Of a DNA stretch of 64,000 nt, positions 19,381-27,653 are shown piece by piece. Positions within the stretch are counted from its first letter, which is position 1. The number at the start of each line of letters is the position of its first letter. The notes below the pieces were generated by a model, which was not told where the DNA came from, did not search any database, and saw nothing but the letters and a program-made list of their open reading frames with translations. Made by a program: the position numbers and the translations under genes. Source of the DNA: Aeromicrobium flavum (lineage in GTDB: Bacteria > Actinomycetota > Actinomycetes > Propionibacteriales > Nocardioidaceae); contig NZ_BJZQ01000002.1 of assembly GCF_007992115.1 (NCBI RefSeq), forward strand, positions 186,001 to 250,000, read 5' to 3'.

Positions 19381-20750
19381 GGCACCGGCTCTTTCTTCGA
19401 CTGCGCTGGAAGGATCGTGTTCGTGCTCGCGGGCCGCCGGGACTGCACCATGCCCAGGATTCCGACGAGGGCGCCGGCCACCAGGCCCACCAGCGTCGAG
19501 GTCGGAATGTTGTTCGGCATCGGCCCCACGACGGAGATCGCCAGCAGGCCGGCGAGCGCGGCAGCGGGACCGAGGGCGTCTCGGTTCGACGTCTGGATCG
19601 CAGCGGCGATGGGGGCGACCAGCGCGAAGATGAAGAGCAGCAATCCGACGATGCCGGTCTTCACCGCCAACCACAGGTAGTAGTTGTGGGCGTAGTACCT
19701 CGCTGCGTCCTGGAAGAAGACGTTCTGCGAGCTCATCGGCGCCTTGTAGGCGTGACCGAAGCCGTGACCCGCGATCGGACTGTCACCGAAGGCACGCATC
19801 AGGTGGGGGTTCTCGATGTCGGTCCGGTACAGGACGGAGGGATCCGAGGAGAACGACTTCTCCCCCAACCCCTCGATGACCCGTCCGACGTAGCCGTCGA
19901 CCTGCCGATTCACATAGGCGCCACCCGGCACCTCGCCGATGACCGGCGACCCGACGTGAAGGGTGACGGCGATGGTCGCGACGAGGATCGCCGCACCGCA
20001 CGTGTACACCAGCGCACGTGCGCTGCGCGCCCACAGAATCGCCACGACGACGGCTGCCAGGAGGGCCAGAAGGTTGTTCCGCGAGAAGCTCAACACCATG
20101 ATCGCGCTGGCAGGGACGACGACATACCAGCGCGAGAGGAGCGGGTGGAGCCCGGCGACCGCCTCCGCGATGACTCCGCACAGGGCCGCGACGGCCAGGT
20201 ACGTGGCGGACGTGACGAGCCGGGTTGCTCCTGCGGCGGCCAGAGGGTCGGAGAGACTGGCACTCTCGATCTGGCCCGCGACCGTCAGACCGGCGACGCT
20301 ACCCGCCGCGGTGACCGTCGCCGAGACCCACAGCACGAGGACGACCGTCCGCAGGACCGTCGGCCACACCGGGGTGCCGACCAGGCGTGACGCCACCACC
20401 ATGGCGCCGATGAGGTACATCAGGGGCCGTAGGTCGCCGATGAGGGGTACGAGCCCATTGCCGTGGAGCACCCCGGAGATCGCCCCCAAGAGGAGCAGGA
20501 CGAGGAGCGCCCCGATCCGGATCCCCGCATAGGACGACCCTCGGTGCGTCGCCACGGCCCACACGACGGCGACCGCGAGTACCGGTTCATGCAGCTGGGC
20601 GCTGAACGGGCCGAGCGTGACGGCCGAGGGCAGACTCGCGGGCACGGCGAGGAACGCCAGCACGACAACCGCGGGCACGAGGAGCACTGACCGCTGCACG
20701 ATGAACCATCCGACAAGGACGACTCCCGTCAGGATCAGGGCGATCTGCAC
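19374..20750 (-). CDS. O-antigen polymerase/ligase family membrane protein (Wzy_C)
   Basis: The 458-residue integral membrane protein has about twelve hydrophobic segments. A large external loop around residues 270-360 contains the Wzy_C features GHGFGHAYKAP and AHNYYLWLAVKTGIVG. Members polymerise or ligate lipid-linked sugar repeats at the outer face. It is the first gene of a two-gene unit with the Wzz-like protein, the usual polymerase and chain-length pair. The GTG start at 20750 follows a TACTCT -10 by six bases. Confidence 0.83.
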   Translation of the reverse strand: MQIALILTGVVLVGWFIVQRSVLLVPAVVVLAFLAVPASLPSAVTLGPFSAQLHEPVLAVAVVWAVATHRGSSYAGIRIGALLVLLLLGAISGVLHGNGLVPLIGDLRPLMYLIGAMVVASRLVGTPVWPTVLRTVVLVLWVSATVTAAGSVAGLTVAGQIESASLSDPLAAAGATRLVTSATYLAVAALCGVIAEAVAGLHPLLSRWYVVVPASAIMVLSFSRNNLLALLAAVVVAILWARSARALVYTCGAAILVATIAVTLHVGSPVIGEVPGGAYVNRQVDGYVGRVIEGLGEKSFSSDPSVLYRTDIENPHLMRAFGDSPIAGHGFGHAYKAPMSSQNVFFQDAARYYAHNYYLWLAVKTGIVGLLLFIFALVAPIAAAIQTSNRDALGPAAALAGLLAISVVGPMPNNIPTSTLVGLVAGALVGILGMVQSRRPASTNTILPAQSKKEPVPC

Positions 20751-20756
20751 CGTGCC

Positions 20757-20762
20757 AGAGTA
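20757..20762 (-). promoter_or_regulatory. -10 element of leaderless polymerase/Wzz operon promoter
   Basis: On the minus strand TACTCT is followed by six bases and the GTG start at 20750. Confidence 0.45.
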
Positions 20763-20828
20763 GATCCGCGGGTCCTGGCGTAGACCCCGAACGACGGAAC
20801 GTCCGCGTGACCTGGGTCGCAGCAGCAG

Positions 20829-21605
20829 CTAGCGGTTGCGGGCCGCCACGAGGGCGAGGCCGAGCAGGGTGAGCTCGGGGTTGCGGGCGGTGATGGTCTC
20901 GCACTCGCTGAGGACGACGGCGGCGTGACTGCCGGTGGCGACGACCGAGACGTGCTCGGGGTCCTCGCCCAGCGACTCGATCATCCGCTCGACGATCGCG
21001 TCGATGAGGCCGGCGAAGCCGAAGACGATCCCCGACTGCAGCGCCTCGACGGTGTTCTTGCCGATGACGTCGCGCGGCGCGGAGATCTCGACGCTGCGCA
21101 GCTGGGCGCTGCGCCGGACGATCGCGTCCAGCGAGACCTCGACGCCCGGGGCGATCGCGCCGCCGAGGTAGCGGCCCTCGGCGTCGATCGCGTCGATGAC
21201 CGTGGCCGTGCCCGTCAGGTCGACGACGATTGCGGGCCCGCCGTAGAGCTCCTGGGCGGCCAGCGCGTTGACGACCCGGTCGGTGCCCACCTCGCGCGGG
21301 TTGTCGGTGTGGATCGGCACGCCGGTCTTGACCCCGGGGCCGACGACCCACACGGGCACGTCGGCGTAGTACCGCCGGTACGCCTTGCGCAGCGCCACCA
21401 GCAGCGCCGGCACGGTGCAGCACATCGCGATCTCGTCGATCGGCGGCAGCCCGGCCCGACGGACGAATCCGTCGACGACCAGGAACCACTCGTCGGAGGT
21501 GCGCCGCTCGTCGGACGCCACGACGAAGTCGGCGACCAGCTCGTCACCGTCGAACAGCCCGATGCTGGTCTCCGCGTTGCCGGCGTCGATCGCCAGCAGG
21601 GTCAT
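20829..21605 (-). CDS. coaX: Type III pantothenate kinase
   Basis: CoaX phosphorylates pantothenate, the first step from vitamin B5 to coenzyme A. The 258-residue ASKHA-fold protein shows [14 protein letters not shown] at the N terminus, [16 protein letters not shown], the phosphate motif [14 protein letters not shown], and [15 protein letters not shown] with [11 protein letters not shown] after it. The order and length match actinobacterial CoaX. Its ATG overlaps the panD stop (ATGA), so it is the last gene of the coupled operon DUF2520-panC-panD-coaX. Confidence 0.93.
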   Translation of the reverse strand: MTLLAIDAGNAETSIGLFDGDELVADFVVASDERRTSDEWFLVVDGFVRRAGLPPIDEIAMCCTVPALLVALRKAYRRYYADVPVWVVGPGVKTGVPIHTDNPREVGTDRVVNALAAQELYGGPAIVVDLTGTATVIDAIDAEGRYLGGAIAPGVEVSLDAIVRRSAQLRSVEISAPRDVIGKNTVEALQSGIVFGFAGLIDAIVERMIESLGEDPEHVSVVATGSHAAVVLSECETITARNPELTLLGLALVAARNR

Positions 21606-22018
21606 ACGGTCACCAGGTCGCCTCGCATGAGACCGGAGTCGGCCGGCACGTCGGCGGCGTCGTGGCCGAGCGTGACGATCGTGTTGTCGGCGTCGACGAA
21701 CACGACGCTGGGCTGCAGCTCGCGGGCCTCGGCGTCGTCGACCTGCGCGTAGGCGATCAGGATGACGATGTCGCCCGGGTGCACGAGGTGCGCCGCGGCG
21801 CCGTTGATGCCGATGACGCCCGACCCGCGGGGGCCGGCGATCGTGTAGGTCTCCAGGCGGGCGCCGTTCGTGACGTCGACGATGTGCACGAGCTCACCGG
21901 GCAGGATGTCGGACGCGTCGAGCAGGTCCTCGTCGACGGTGACGGAGCCGACGTAGTGCAGGTCGGCCTGCGTCACGGTGGCGCGGTGGATCTTGGACTT
22001 CATCATGGTGCGCAGCAT
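21602..22018 (-). CDS. panD: Aspartate 1-decarboxylase
   Basis: PanD makes beta-alanine from aspartate using a self-generated pyruvoyl group. The proenzyme (138 residues) has the cleavage site Gly24-Ser25 in [10 protein letters not shown], and [22 protein letters not shown] later. The open frame extends upstream into panC, but the ATG at 22018, four bases after the panC stop, gives the standard N terminus. The tail is longer than in E. coli (126 residues), as in other Actinobacteria. Beta-alanine joins pantoate in the PanC reaction. Confidence 0.95.
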   Translation of the reverse strand: MLRTMMKSKIHRATVTQADLHYVGSVTVDEDLLDASDILPGELVHIVDVTNGARLETYTIAGPRGSGVIGINGAAAHLVHPGDIVILIAYAQVDDAEARELQPSVVFVDADNTIVTLGHDAADVPADSGLMRGDLVTV

Positions 22019-22022
22019 CGCG

Positions 22023-22871
22023 TCACTTCCCTCCGTCGGCGGGGTTCCCGAGGGACACCGCGCAGTTGTCGAGCAGGCGCGGCTGGCCCACCCGGGCGGC
22101 CACCAGCAACCGCGCCTCCCGGCCGGGCTGGGCCGGTCCGAGGTCGGGGCTGGTGAGCACGAGATAGTCCGGGTCGATGCCGGCGTCGGCCAGCACCTTC
22201 TCGGCAGCATGGAGGACGGCCTCGGGGCCGTCGGGACCGGCGTCGACGCCGGCGCGCAGCGCGGCCGAGATCGCGGCGGCACGCTCGCGGTCGGACCCGC
22301 TCAGGTAGCGGTTGCGCGAGCTCATGGCCAGGCCGTCGGCCTCGCGGACCGTCGGGCAGCCCACGACCTCGACGCCCAGGCACAGCTCGCGCGCCATCAG
22401 GCGGACCAGGCTCAGCTGCTGGTAGTCCTTCTCGCCGAAGACGGCGACGTCGGGCCGGACCAGGCTGAAGAGCTTGGCCACGACCGTGAGCACCCCGCGG
22501 AAGTGCGTGGGGCGCTGGGCACCCTCGAGGAGGGTCGCGCGCGGACCGGGGTCGACCGTGATCTGGTCCTCGAGCCCGTGGGGGTACATCTGCTCGACCG
22601 TGGGCGCGAAGACCACGTCGACGCCCTCGGCCGCGCAGCGCTCGAGGTCGGCCTCGAAGGTGCGGGGGTAGGCGTCGAGGTCCTCCCCCGGCGCGAACTG
22701 CGTCGGGTTGACGAAGATCGACACGACGAGGGTGTCGGCGAGCGGACGCGCGTGGCGCATCAGGCTCGCGTGGCCGTCGTGCAGGGCGCCCATCGTGGGG
22801 ACGAGCGCGACGGTGCCGGCGGCGGCCGTGGCGGCGCGCAGCTCGGCCACGGTGCGGACGACGGCGGGCAT
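22023..22871 (-). CDS. panC: Pantothenate synthetase
   Basis: PanC condenses pantoate and beta-alanine with ATP. The 282-residue protein has the HIGH-like motif [31 protein letters not shown] and the KMSKS-like region AMSSRNRYL. Its ATG at 22871 shares one base with the stop of the upstream DUF2520 gene (TGATG), so translation is coupled. The operon supplies both substrates' last steps (panD, panC) and the next step (coaX). panB and panE are not in the window. Confidence 0.95.
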   Translation of the reverse strand: MPAVVRTVAELRAATAAAGTVALVPTMGALHDGHASLMRHARPLADTLVVSIFVNPTQFAPGEDLDAYPRTFEADLERCAAEGVDVVFAPTVEQMYPHGLEDQITVDPGPRATLLEGAQRPTHFRGVLTVVAKLFSLVRPDVAVFGEKDYQQLSLVRLMARELCLGVEVVGCPTVREADGLAMSSRNRYLSGSDRERAAAISAALRAGVDAGPDGPEAVLHAAEKVLADAGIDPDYLVLTSPDLGPAQPGREARLLVAARVGQPRLLDNCAVSLGNPADGGK

Positions 22872-23728
22872 CAGCGGACCTTCTCGCGGATGACGGCCGT
22901 GCGGACGGCGTCGGCCGTGTCGGTGTCGATCCGGCCGGTGGACTCGGCGCGGTCGGCGGTGGCGGTGGCGAGGGCGGCGTACGTGCGGCGCACCGAGGGA
23001 TCGGCCAGGTGGGCCACGTGCGCGCGGACGGTGTCGACGTCGCCGCGGGCGACCGGGCCCGTGAGGGCGGCGTCGCCGTAGGCCAGCGTGTTGTCGAGCG
23101 CGGCCGTGAGCAGCGGTCGCAGCACGGCGGCCGGGTCGTCGGCGCCGATCTGGCGCAGCAGGTCCATCGCCTGCGTGACGATCGTGGTCAGGTGGTTGGC
23201 GCCGTGCGCGAGCGAGGCGTGATAGGTCGCGCGGTCGGCCTCGTCGACCCACATCACCGAGCCGTCGAGGGCGGCCACGAGGGTCTCGGCGACGTCACGG
23301 TCGGCCGCGTCGGCGGTGACGCCGAAGACGCAGGCCCGGTCGAGATCGACCTCGGTGCCCGTGAAGGTCATCGCGGGGTGCATCGCGATGGTGCGGGCGC
23401 CGGTCCGGGCGAAGGGCGCCAGGACGGCGAGGCCGTGGCGACCGCTGGTGTGGGCGATGAGCCGGCCCGGACCGGCGTGCGGAGCCAGCTCGGCCACGAC
23501 GCCGGCGAGCGCGTCGTCGGGCACCGCCACGATGACGATCTCGGCACGCGCCACGACCTCGGCGGGCTCGAGCACGGGGACGTCGGAGAGCAGCGTCTGG
23601 ACGCGCAGCTGCGAGGCGGCCGAACGACCGCTGACGCCGACGAGATGGTGACCGGCTCGCTGGAGCCGGGCGGCGAGGACAGCACCGACACGGCCGGCGC
23701 CGACCACACCCACGCTGGGGTGCGACAT
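22871..23728 (-). CDS. Rossmann-like and DUF2520 domain protein of the pan operon
   Basis: The 285-residue protein starts with a dinucleotide-binding loop (VGVVGAGRVGAVLAARL), as in NADP oxidoreductases, and has a C-terminal all-helical DUF2520-type domain (about 150-285). The overall form resembles ketopantoate reductases and 6-phosphogluconate-dehydrogenase-like enzymes. It heads the coupled pantothenate operon, a position seen in many Actinobacteria. That suggests a role in making pantoate, but this is an inference from context. The ATG at 23728 has AAAGG at good spacing; the longer open frame has no support. Confidence 0.82.
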   Translation of the reverse strand: MSHPSVGVVGAGRVGAVLAARLQRAGHHLVGVSGRSAASQLRVQTLLSDVPVLEPAEVVARAEIVIVAVPDDALAGVVAELAPHAGPGRLIAHTSGRHGLAVLAPFARTGARTIAMHPAMTFTGTEVDLDRACVFGVTADAADRDVAETLVAALDGSVMWVDEADRATYHASLAHGANHLTTIVTQAMDLLRQIGADDPAAVLRPLLTAALDNTLAYGDAALTGPVARGDVDTVRAHVAHLADPSVRRTYAALATATADRAESTGRIDTDTADAVRTAVIREKVR

Positions 23729-23771
23729 GTGTGTTGCCTTTCGTTCCAGTCCCGGAGCGGGTACCAGACAA

Positions 23772-23786
23772 AGTGACGTCGTCACT
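23772..23786. promoter_or_regulatory. Palindrome between the divergent pan operon and pyruvyl transferase gene
   Basis: AGTGACG-T-CGTCACT is a perfect 7-bp palindrome with one central base. It sits 44 bases upstream of the DUF2520 start and 85 bases upstream of the pyruvyl transferase start. It could be an operator for either; no known regulator is matched. Confidence 0.35.
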
Positions 23787-23870
23787 GTACTCCCGCGCTC
23801 CGGCCGACACCATGCGGTGTGACCACCGACACAGACGCGCCCTGCTCCGGCCCTCTGCCACACTGACGCC

Positions 23871-25346
23871 ATGGCTCGGCTCCTGATCCGTGCGGGCAAG
23901 GACCCGTTCACCGCGGTCGCTCCCGAGACGACGCTGACGCAGGACGTCTTCAACTCCAACAGCGGGAACTTCCTGTTCCAGCACTCGGTGTGGAAGGCGC
24001 TCGACGTCGCACCTCACGAGCTCGTCGCCAACTCGACGCTGAGCGAGCGCCGTGCGGCCTCGGCCGACGACGCGGCGCGCATCGACGAGGAGTTCGACCA
24101 CTTCGTCATCCCGATGGCGAACTCGTTCCGCGCCGACTTCGCCGACAAGCTCGAGAACCTCACCCGGCTGATCGAGCAGCTGACGATCCCGACGACGGTC
24201 ATCGGCATCGGCGCCCAGGCCCCCGCCGACCGCTCGTTCGATGCGCTCGACGGCGTGCGCGACGTGACGCAGCGCTTCGTGGCGGCCGTGCTCGAGCGCT
24301 CGGCCTCGATCGGCGTGCGCGGCGAGTTCACCCGCGACTTCCTCGTCCACCTCGGGTTCCCGGGCGACGCCGTCGACGTCATCGGCTGCCCGTCGCTGTT
24401 CCTGCACGGACCCGACCACGAGGTGCACCGGAAGGTCGAGGCCCTCGGCCGCGAATCGGCGCTCGGCCTGAACCTCACGCCCGAGGTGCCGGGCATCGGC
24501 GCCTTCGCCACCGAGCAGGCCGAGCGGCACCCGCACCTGACCTACGTCGGGCAGGACCAGCACGACCTGCGCCTGCTGCTGTGGGGCGTGTCCCACCCCC
24601 ACGTCGCCGACCCGCTCGCGCCCACACACCTGCGGCACCCGCTCTACCAGCAGGACCGGATGCGGCTCTTCGTGGACACCTGGTCCTGGTACGACTTCCT
24701 CGCCCAGCAGGACTTCGTCTACGGCACCCGGTTCCACGGCAACGTCGCGGCCCTGCTCGCCGGCACCCCCGCGCTGATGCTGGCCCACGACTCGCGCACC
24801 CTCGAGCTGGCCGAGTACCACCGGATGCCGCACCGCCTGCAGCCGCACTTCGACGAGCCGGTGAGCGTCGACGAGCTGTACGAGGCCACCGACCTGACCG
24901 CCTTCAACGAGGCCATGCCCGAGCGGTTCGAGCGCTACGCGGCGTTCCTCGAGCGCAACGGCCTGGAGCACCGCTGGCAGCCCGGGCGAGACGCGTCGCG
25001 GTTCGACACCCGGCTGGCCGAGGCCATGTTCCCGCCCGCCGTGCACACGCTCGCTGCGCCCGACCTGTCCGAGGTGGCGTCGCGCCTGGAGTGGCTGCGG
25101 CACGCCTCGGTGATCGACCTGACCCGCCACCCACAGCGCTACGAGTACCCCTTCAACACCCCCACCTACCAGGGCGCGGGGTCCCGCACCGCACGTCTGG
25201 CTCAGCAGCGCGATGCCAAGATCCAGCGCCAGCAGGAGCGGATCGACGACCTCACTGCGCGCCTCGTCCGACTGGAGACGATGACGTTCCGCGGCTTCCT
25301 CGTCCGCGTCGCTCGCAAGACGCTCTCGCTCGTCCGCCGCGGCTGA
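23871..25346 (+). CDS. Polysaccharide pyruvyl transferase family protein
   Basis: The 491-residue protein has the CsaB/PssM-like fold. TVIGIGAQAP lies in the N-terminal half, and a C-terminal FVYGTRFHGNVAALLAGTPALML with the RFHG signature follows. Such enzymes add a pyruvate ketal from phosphoenolpyruvate to cell-wall or capsule sugars; this may act on the glycan made by the 13-20 kb locus. The last 60 residues are charged and helical (AKIQRQQERIDDLTARL), a short coiled coil. The family is moderately secure and the substrate unknown. A weak CACACT stands six bases before the ATG. Confidence 0.78.
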   Translation: MARLLIRAGKDPFTAVAPETTLTQDVFNSNSGNFLFQHSVWKALDVAPHELVANSTLSERRAASADDAARIDEEFDHFVIPMANSFRADFADKLENLTRLIEQLTIPTTVIGIGAQAPADRSFDALDGVRDVTQRFVAAVLERSASIGVRGEFTRDFLVHLGFPGDAVDVIGCPSLFLHGPDHEVHRKVEALGRESALGLNLTPEVPGIGAFATEQAERHPHLTYVGQDQHDLRLLLWGVSHPHVADPLAPTHLRHPLYQQDRMRLFVDTWSWYDFLAQQDFVYGTRFHGNVAALLAGTPALMLAHDSRTLELAEYHRMPHRLQPHFDEPVSVDELYEATDLTAFNEAMPERFERYAAFLERNGLEHRWQPGRDASRFDTRLAEAMFPPAVHTLAAPDLSEVASRLEWLRHASVIDLTRHPQRYEYPFNTPTYQGAGSRTARLAQQRDAKIQRQQERIDDLTARLVRLETMTFRGFLVRVARKTLSLVRRG

Positions 25347-25347
25347 G

Positions 25348-25387
25348 CACGAGCGCCCCGGACGGCTTTCGTCCGGGACGCTCGTGC
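25348..25387. terminator. Bidirectional terminator between the pyruvyl transferase gene and amt
   Basis: CACGAGCG-C-CCCGGACG pairs with CGTCCGGG-A-CGCTCGTG, a 16-bp stem with one mismatch and a five-base loop. It lies between convergent genes and can serve both. Confidence 0.85.
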
Positions 25388-25397
25388 ACCTGGCGGG

Positions 25398-26705
25398 TCA
25401 GACCTCGAGGTAGTGCTGACGCTCGGCGTGACCGCGCGGCTGGTGCGCCATCTCACCGAAGTCCTCGTAGGCGTTCTCGGCGTGCAGGGCCCGGTCGAGA
25501 CCCTCGCGCTCCTGGTCCTCGGTGACCCGGATGCCGATCGTGCGCTGCAGGGCGGTGGCGATCGCGAGCGTCAGGACGAACGTCCAGGCGCACGTCGCCA
25601 GGAGCGCCACGGCCTGCTTGCCCAGCAGGTCGATGCCGCCGCCGTAGAGGAGGCCGGCCTCCCCGATCGGCGAGTCGGGGTGTCCGATGAAGCCGATCAG
25701 CAGGGCTCCGACGATGCCGCCCACCAGGTGGAGAGCGACGACGTCCAGCGCGTCGTCGTAGCCGAAGCGCTGCTTGAGACTGACCGCGAAGTAGCAGACG
25801 ACGCCGGCCACGACGCCCACGGCGAGCGCACCCAGCGGCGACACGGTGCCGCACGACGGCGTGATGGCCACCAGGGCCGCGATCGCGCCCGAGCACGCGC
25901 CGAGCGTCGTGGCGTGTCCGTCGCGCAGCTTCTCCACCACGAGCCAGGCACAGGTGCCGGCACAGGCGGCGACGAGCGTGTTGAAGATCGCGACGGCGGC
26001 GTCGTTGTCCGCGGCCCCCAGGGCCGAGCCGTCGAAGCCCAGCCAGCCGGTCAGCAGCAGGCCGACGCCGGCCAGCACGAGCGGCAGGTTGTGCGCCTTG
26101 GGCTGGACTGGCCACGTGCGCCGCCGGCCCAGCACGATCGCCAGCGCGAGGGCCGCGATGCCGGAGTTGACGTGAATCGGCGTCGAGCCGGCGTAGTCGA
26201 CCGCGCCCAGCACGTTGGCCAGCCAGCCGCCGGTCGTGCCGTCACCGTCGAACGCGAACGTCCAGTGCGCGACCGGCAGGTAGCAGAGCACGATCCACAC
26301 CCCGGCAAAGATCATCCAGGCGCCGAACCTCATCCGGTCGGCCGCCGCGCCGGCGACGATGCCGATCGTCAGGCCGGCGAAGCCCAGGTGGATCGTGGCG
26401 AGCGCCAGCGGCGGGAGCGCCTCGCCGTCCTCCGCCACCATCAGCGAGCCGAGCCCGGCATTCTCGAAGGGGTTGCCGATGAGGCCCAGGCCGCCCACCG
26501 AGTCGCCGAAGACGGCGGAGTAGCCGAAGGCCACCCAGATGAAGGCGGTCAGGGCGAAGGCGCCGAAGACCATCATCATCATGTTGGTCGTGGTGCGCCG
26601 CGAGACCATGCCGCCGTAGAAGAGGACGAGTCCGGGAAGCATCAGGATGACCGCGATGATCGCGGTGAGGAGCCAAGCGGTGTTGGCGGCGTTGGTCGGG
26701 TCCAT
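25398..26705 (-). CDS. amt: Ammonium transporter (Amt family)
   Basis: The 435-residue protein has the eleven-helix Amt topology. The conserved pore features are present: the GSTPIHVNSGIAALALA helix with the first twin His, HLVGGIVGAL with the second, and the HWTFAFDGDG and VDYAGST segments. It conducts ammonium or ammonia into the cell. Unlike most bacterial amt loci there is no glnK or glnD downstream; a terminator follows directly. GGAGG precedes the ATG. Two 19-bp operators of the adjacent TetR-type gene lie between that gene and amt, so amt is probably controlled by it in addition to, or instead of, GlnR. Confidence 0.93.
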   Translation of the reverse strand: MDPTNAANTAWLLTAIIAVILMLPGLVLFYGGMVSRRTTTNMMMMVFGAFALTAFIWVAFGYSAVFGDSVGGLGLIGNPFENAGLGSLMVAEDGEALPPLALATIHLGFAGLTIGIVAGAAADRMRFGAWMIFAGVWIVLCYLPVAHWTFAFDGDGTTGGWLANVLGAVDYAGSTPIHVNSGIAALALAIVLGRRRTWPVQPKAHNLPLVLAGVGLLLTGWLGFDGSALGAADNDAAVAIFNTLVAACAGTCAWLVVEKLRDGHATTLGACSGAIAALVAITPSCGTVSPLGALAVGVVAGVVCYFAVSLKQRFGYDDALDVVALHLVGGIVGALLIGFIGHPDSPIGEAGLLYGGGIDLLGKQAVALLATCAWTFVLTLAIATALQRTIGIRVTEDQEREGLDRALHAENAYEDFGEMAHQPRGHAERQHYLEV

Positions 26706-26757
26706 GGGCGTGCGCCTCCGGTGGGGTCAGGACGATGGGCTGACGCACCGATCAGGA

Positions 26758-26776
26758 ATTCGATGCGCCATTGAAA
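26758..26776. promoter_or_regulatory. Operator copy A of the TetR-type regulator, amt side
   Basis: ATTCGATGCGCCATTGAAA fits the pattern TTTCRATR-N3-YATYGAAA with one deviation. It is followed 16 bases later by copy B. Both lie upstream of amt. Confidence 0.7.
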
Positions 26777-26792
26777 GAGTGCGAGCCGCACT

Positions 26793-26811
26793 TTTCAATG
26801 ACGCATCGAAT
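26793..26811. promoter_or_regulatory. Operator copy B of the TetR-type regulator, amt side
   Basis: TTTCAATGACGCATCGAAT fits TTTCRATR-N3-YATYGAAA with one deviation. It is arranged as an inverted partner of copy A, with centres 35 bases apart. Confidence 0.7.
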
Positions 26812-26825
26812 CTGTTTCCGTCCCG

Positions 26826-27533
26826 TTAATCCTTCGCGAGCTCCGCCAGGGCCCGGCGCTCCACGTCGGCCACTTGCGCCGGGTCGGTCAGCAGGGACCG
26901 CACGGCGGTCGTCGCCGCGAGTCGCGCGGCCGACGACGGGTCCTCCAGCGCCGCGGGCCGCTCGGCCGCATCGGGCGTGGGCACGCGGAAGCGGTGCTGC
27001 ACTCCCTCGGTCTGCGCAAGGCAGGCCACGGCCGCCAGCCTCGCGTCCGCAAGGGCGAACTCCCCCGAGTCCACGCCCGCCCGGACGATGCGCTCGATCG
27101 CCGCTCGCAGCCGGCCGTAGTCGTCGAGGATCTCGGCGAAGGTCTCGGGTTGCGCACGAGCGACGCGCTCGAGGTCGTAGAAGTCCAGCGTGCCGCCGCA
27201 CATCTGGCGGACGTCCGCGTGCAGCACGGCGTAGAGCTGCACCGCCGCAGGGACGTCGGTGCCGGCCAGTCGCTCGGCCACCTCGAGCGATTCGCGGTTG
27301 GCACTGGCGAGTGCCTTCAGCAGGTCCTCCTTCGAGCGGAACCAGTAGTACATCGACGACTGGCCCAGGCCGACGGCGCGCGCGACCTCCGTCATCGTGG
27401 TGGCGGCGTAGCCGCGCTCGACGAACAGTCGCGAGGCCGCGTCGAGGATCTCCTGTCGCGGATCCTGCCCCGCCGTGCCCGTGCGGCGCGGGCGGCCGAC
27501 CGATCGCGTCGGGACTGCGGGGCTCTCGGTCAT
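26826..27533 (-). CDS. TetR/AcrR family regulator of the amt/glnT-like region
   Basis: The 235-residue protein has the TetR helix-turn-helix at about residues 27-72 (EILDAASRLFVERGYAATTM...VGLGQSSMYYWFRSKEDLL) and a helical ligand-binding domain. AGGAGG precedes the ATG. The gene sits between amt (same direction, downstream) and the divergent glutamine-synthetase-like gene. Matching operator pairs lie on both sides of it: one in its own 5' region shared with the synthetase and one in front of amt. Autoregulation and control of both flanking units are therefore expected. The effector is unknown; a nitrogen compound such as an amine is a reasonable guess. Confidence 0.88.
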   Translation of the reverse strand: MTESPAVPTRSVGRPRRTGTAGQDPRQEILDAASRLFVERGYAATTMTEVARAVGLGQSSMYYWFRSKEDLLKALASANRESLEVAERLAGTDVPAAVQLYAVLHADVRQMCGGTLDFYDLERVARAQPETFAEILDDYGRLRAAIERIVRAGVDSGEFALADARLAAVACLAQTEGVQHRFRVPTPDAAERPAALEDPSSAARLAATTAVRSLLTDPAQVADVERRALAELAKD

Positions 27534-27576
27534 GACGCCTCCTGGCTCGGCCGCGGAGTTAACCTCCCGGCAACAG

Positions 27577-27595
27577 TTTCAATGCCCTATCGAAA
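27577..27595. promoter_or_regulatory. Operator copy 1 of the TetR-type regulator, synthetase side
   Basis: TTTCAATGCCCTATCGAAA fits TTTCRATR-N3-YATYGAAA exactly. It lies between the divergent TetR and synthetase starts. Confidence 0.78.
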
Positions 27596-27611
27596 TATCC
27601 CGCGGGCACTC

Positions 27612-27630
27612 TTTCGATAAGTCATTGAAA
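27612..27630. promoter_or_regulatory. Operator copy 2 of the TetR-type regulator, synthetase side
   Basis: TTTCGATAAGTCATTGAAA fits the pattern exactly and, except for the central three bases, is the reverse complement of copy 1. Its centre is 35 bases from that of copy 1, and it ends 23 bases before the synthetase ATG. Confidence 0.78.
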
Positions 27631-27653
27631 CCGTATCGCAGGAGGACACCCCC

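Noticed and set aside
19381..19674. N-terminal extension of the Wzz-like frame
   Set aside because: The extra 98 residues are Arg/Pro/Gly-rich shadow of the polymerase gene; the overlap start at 19380 gives a normal Wzz N terminus.
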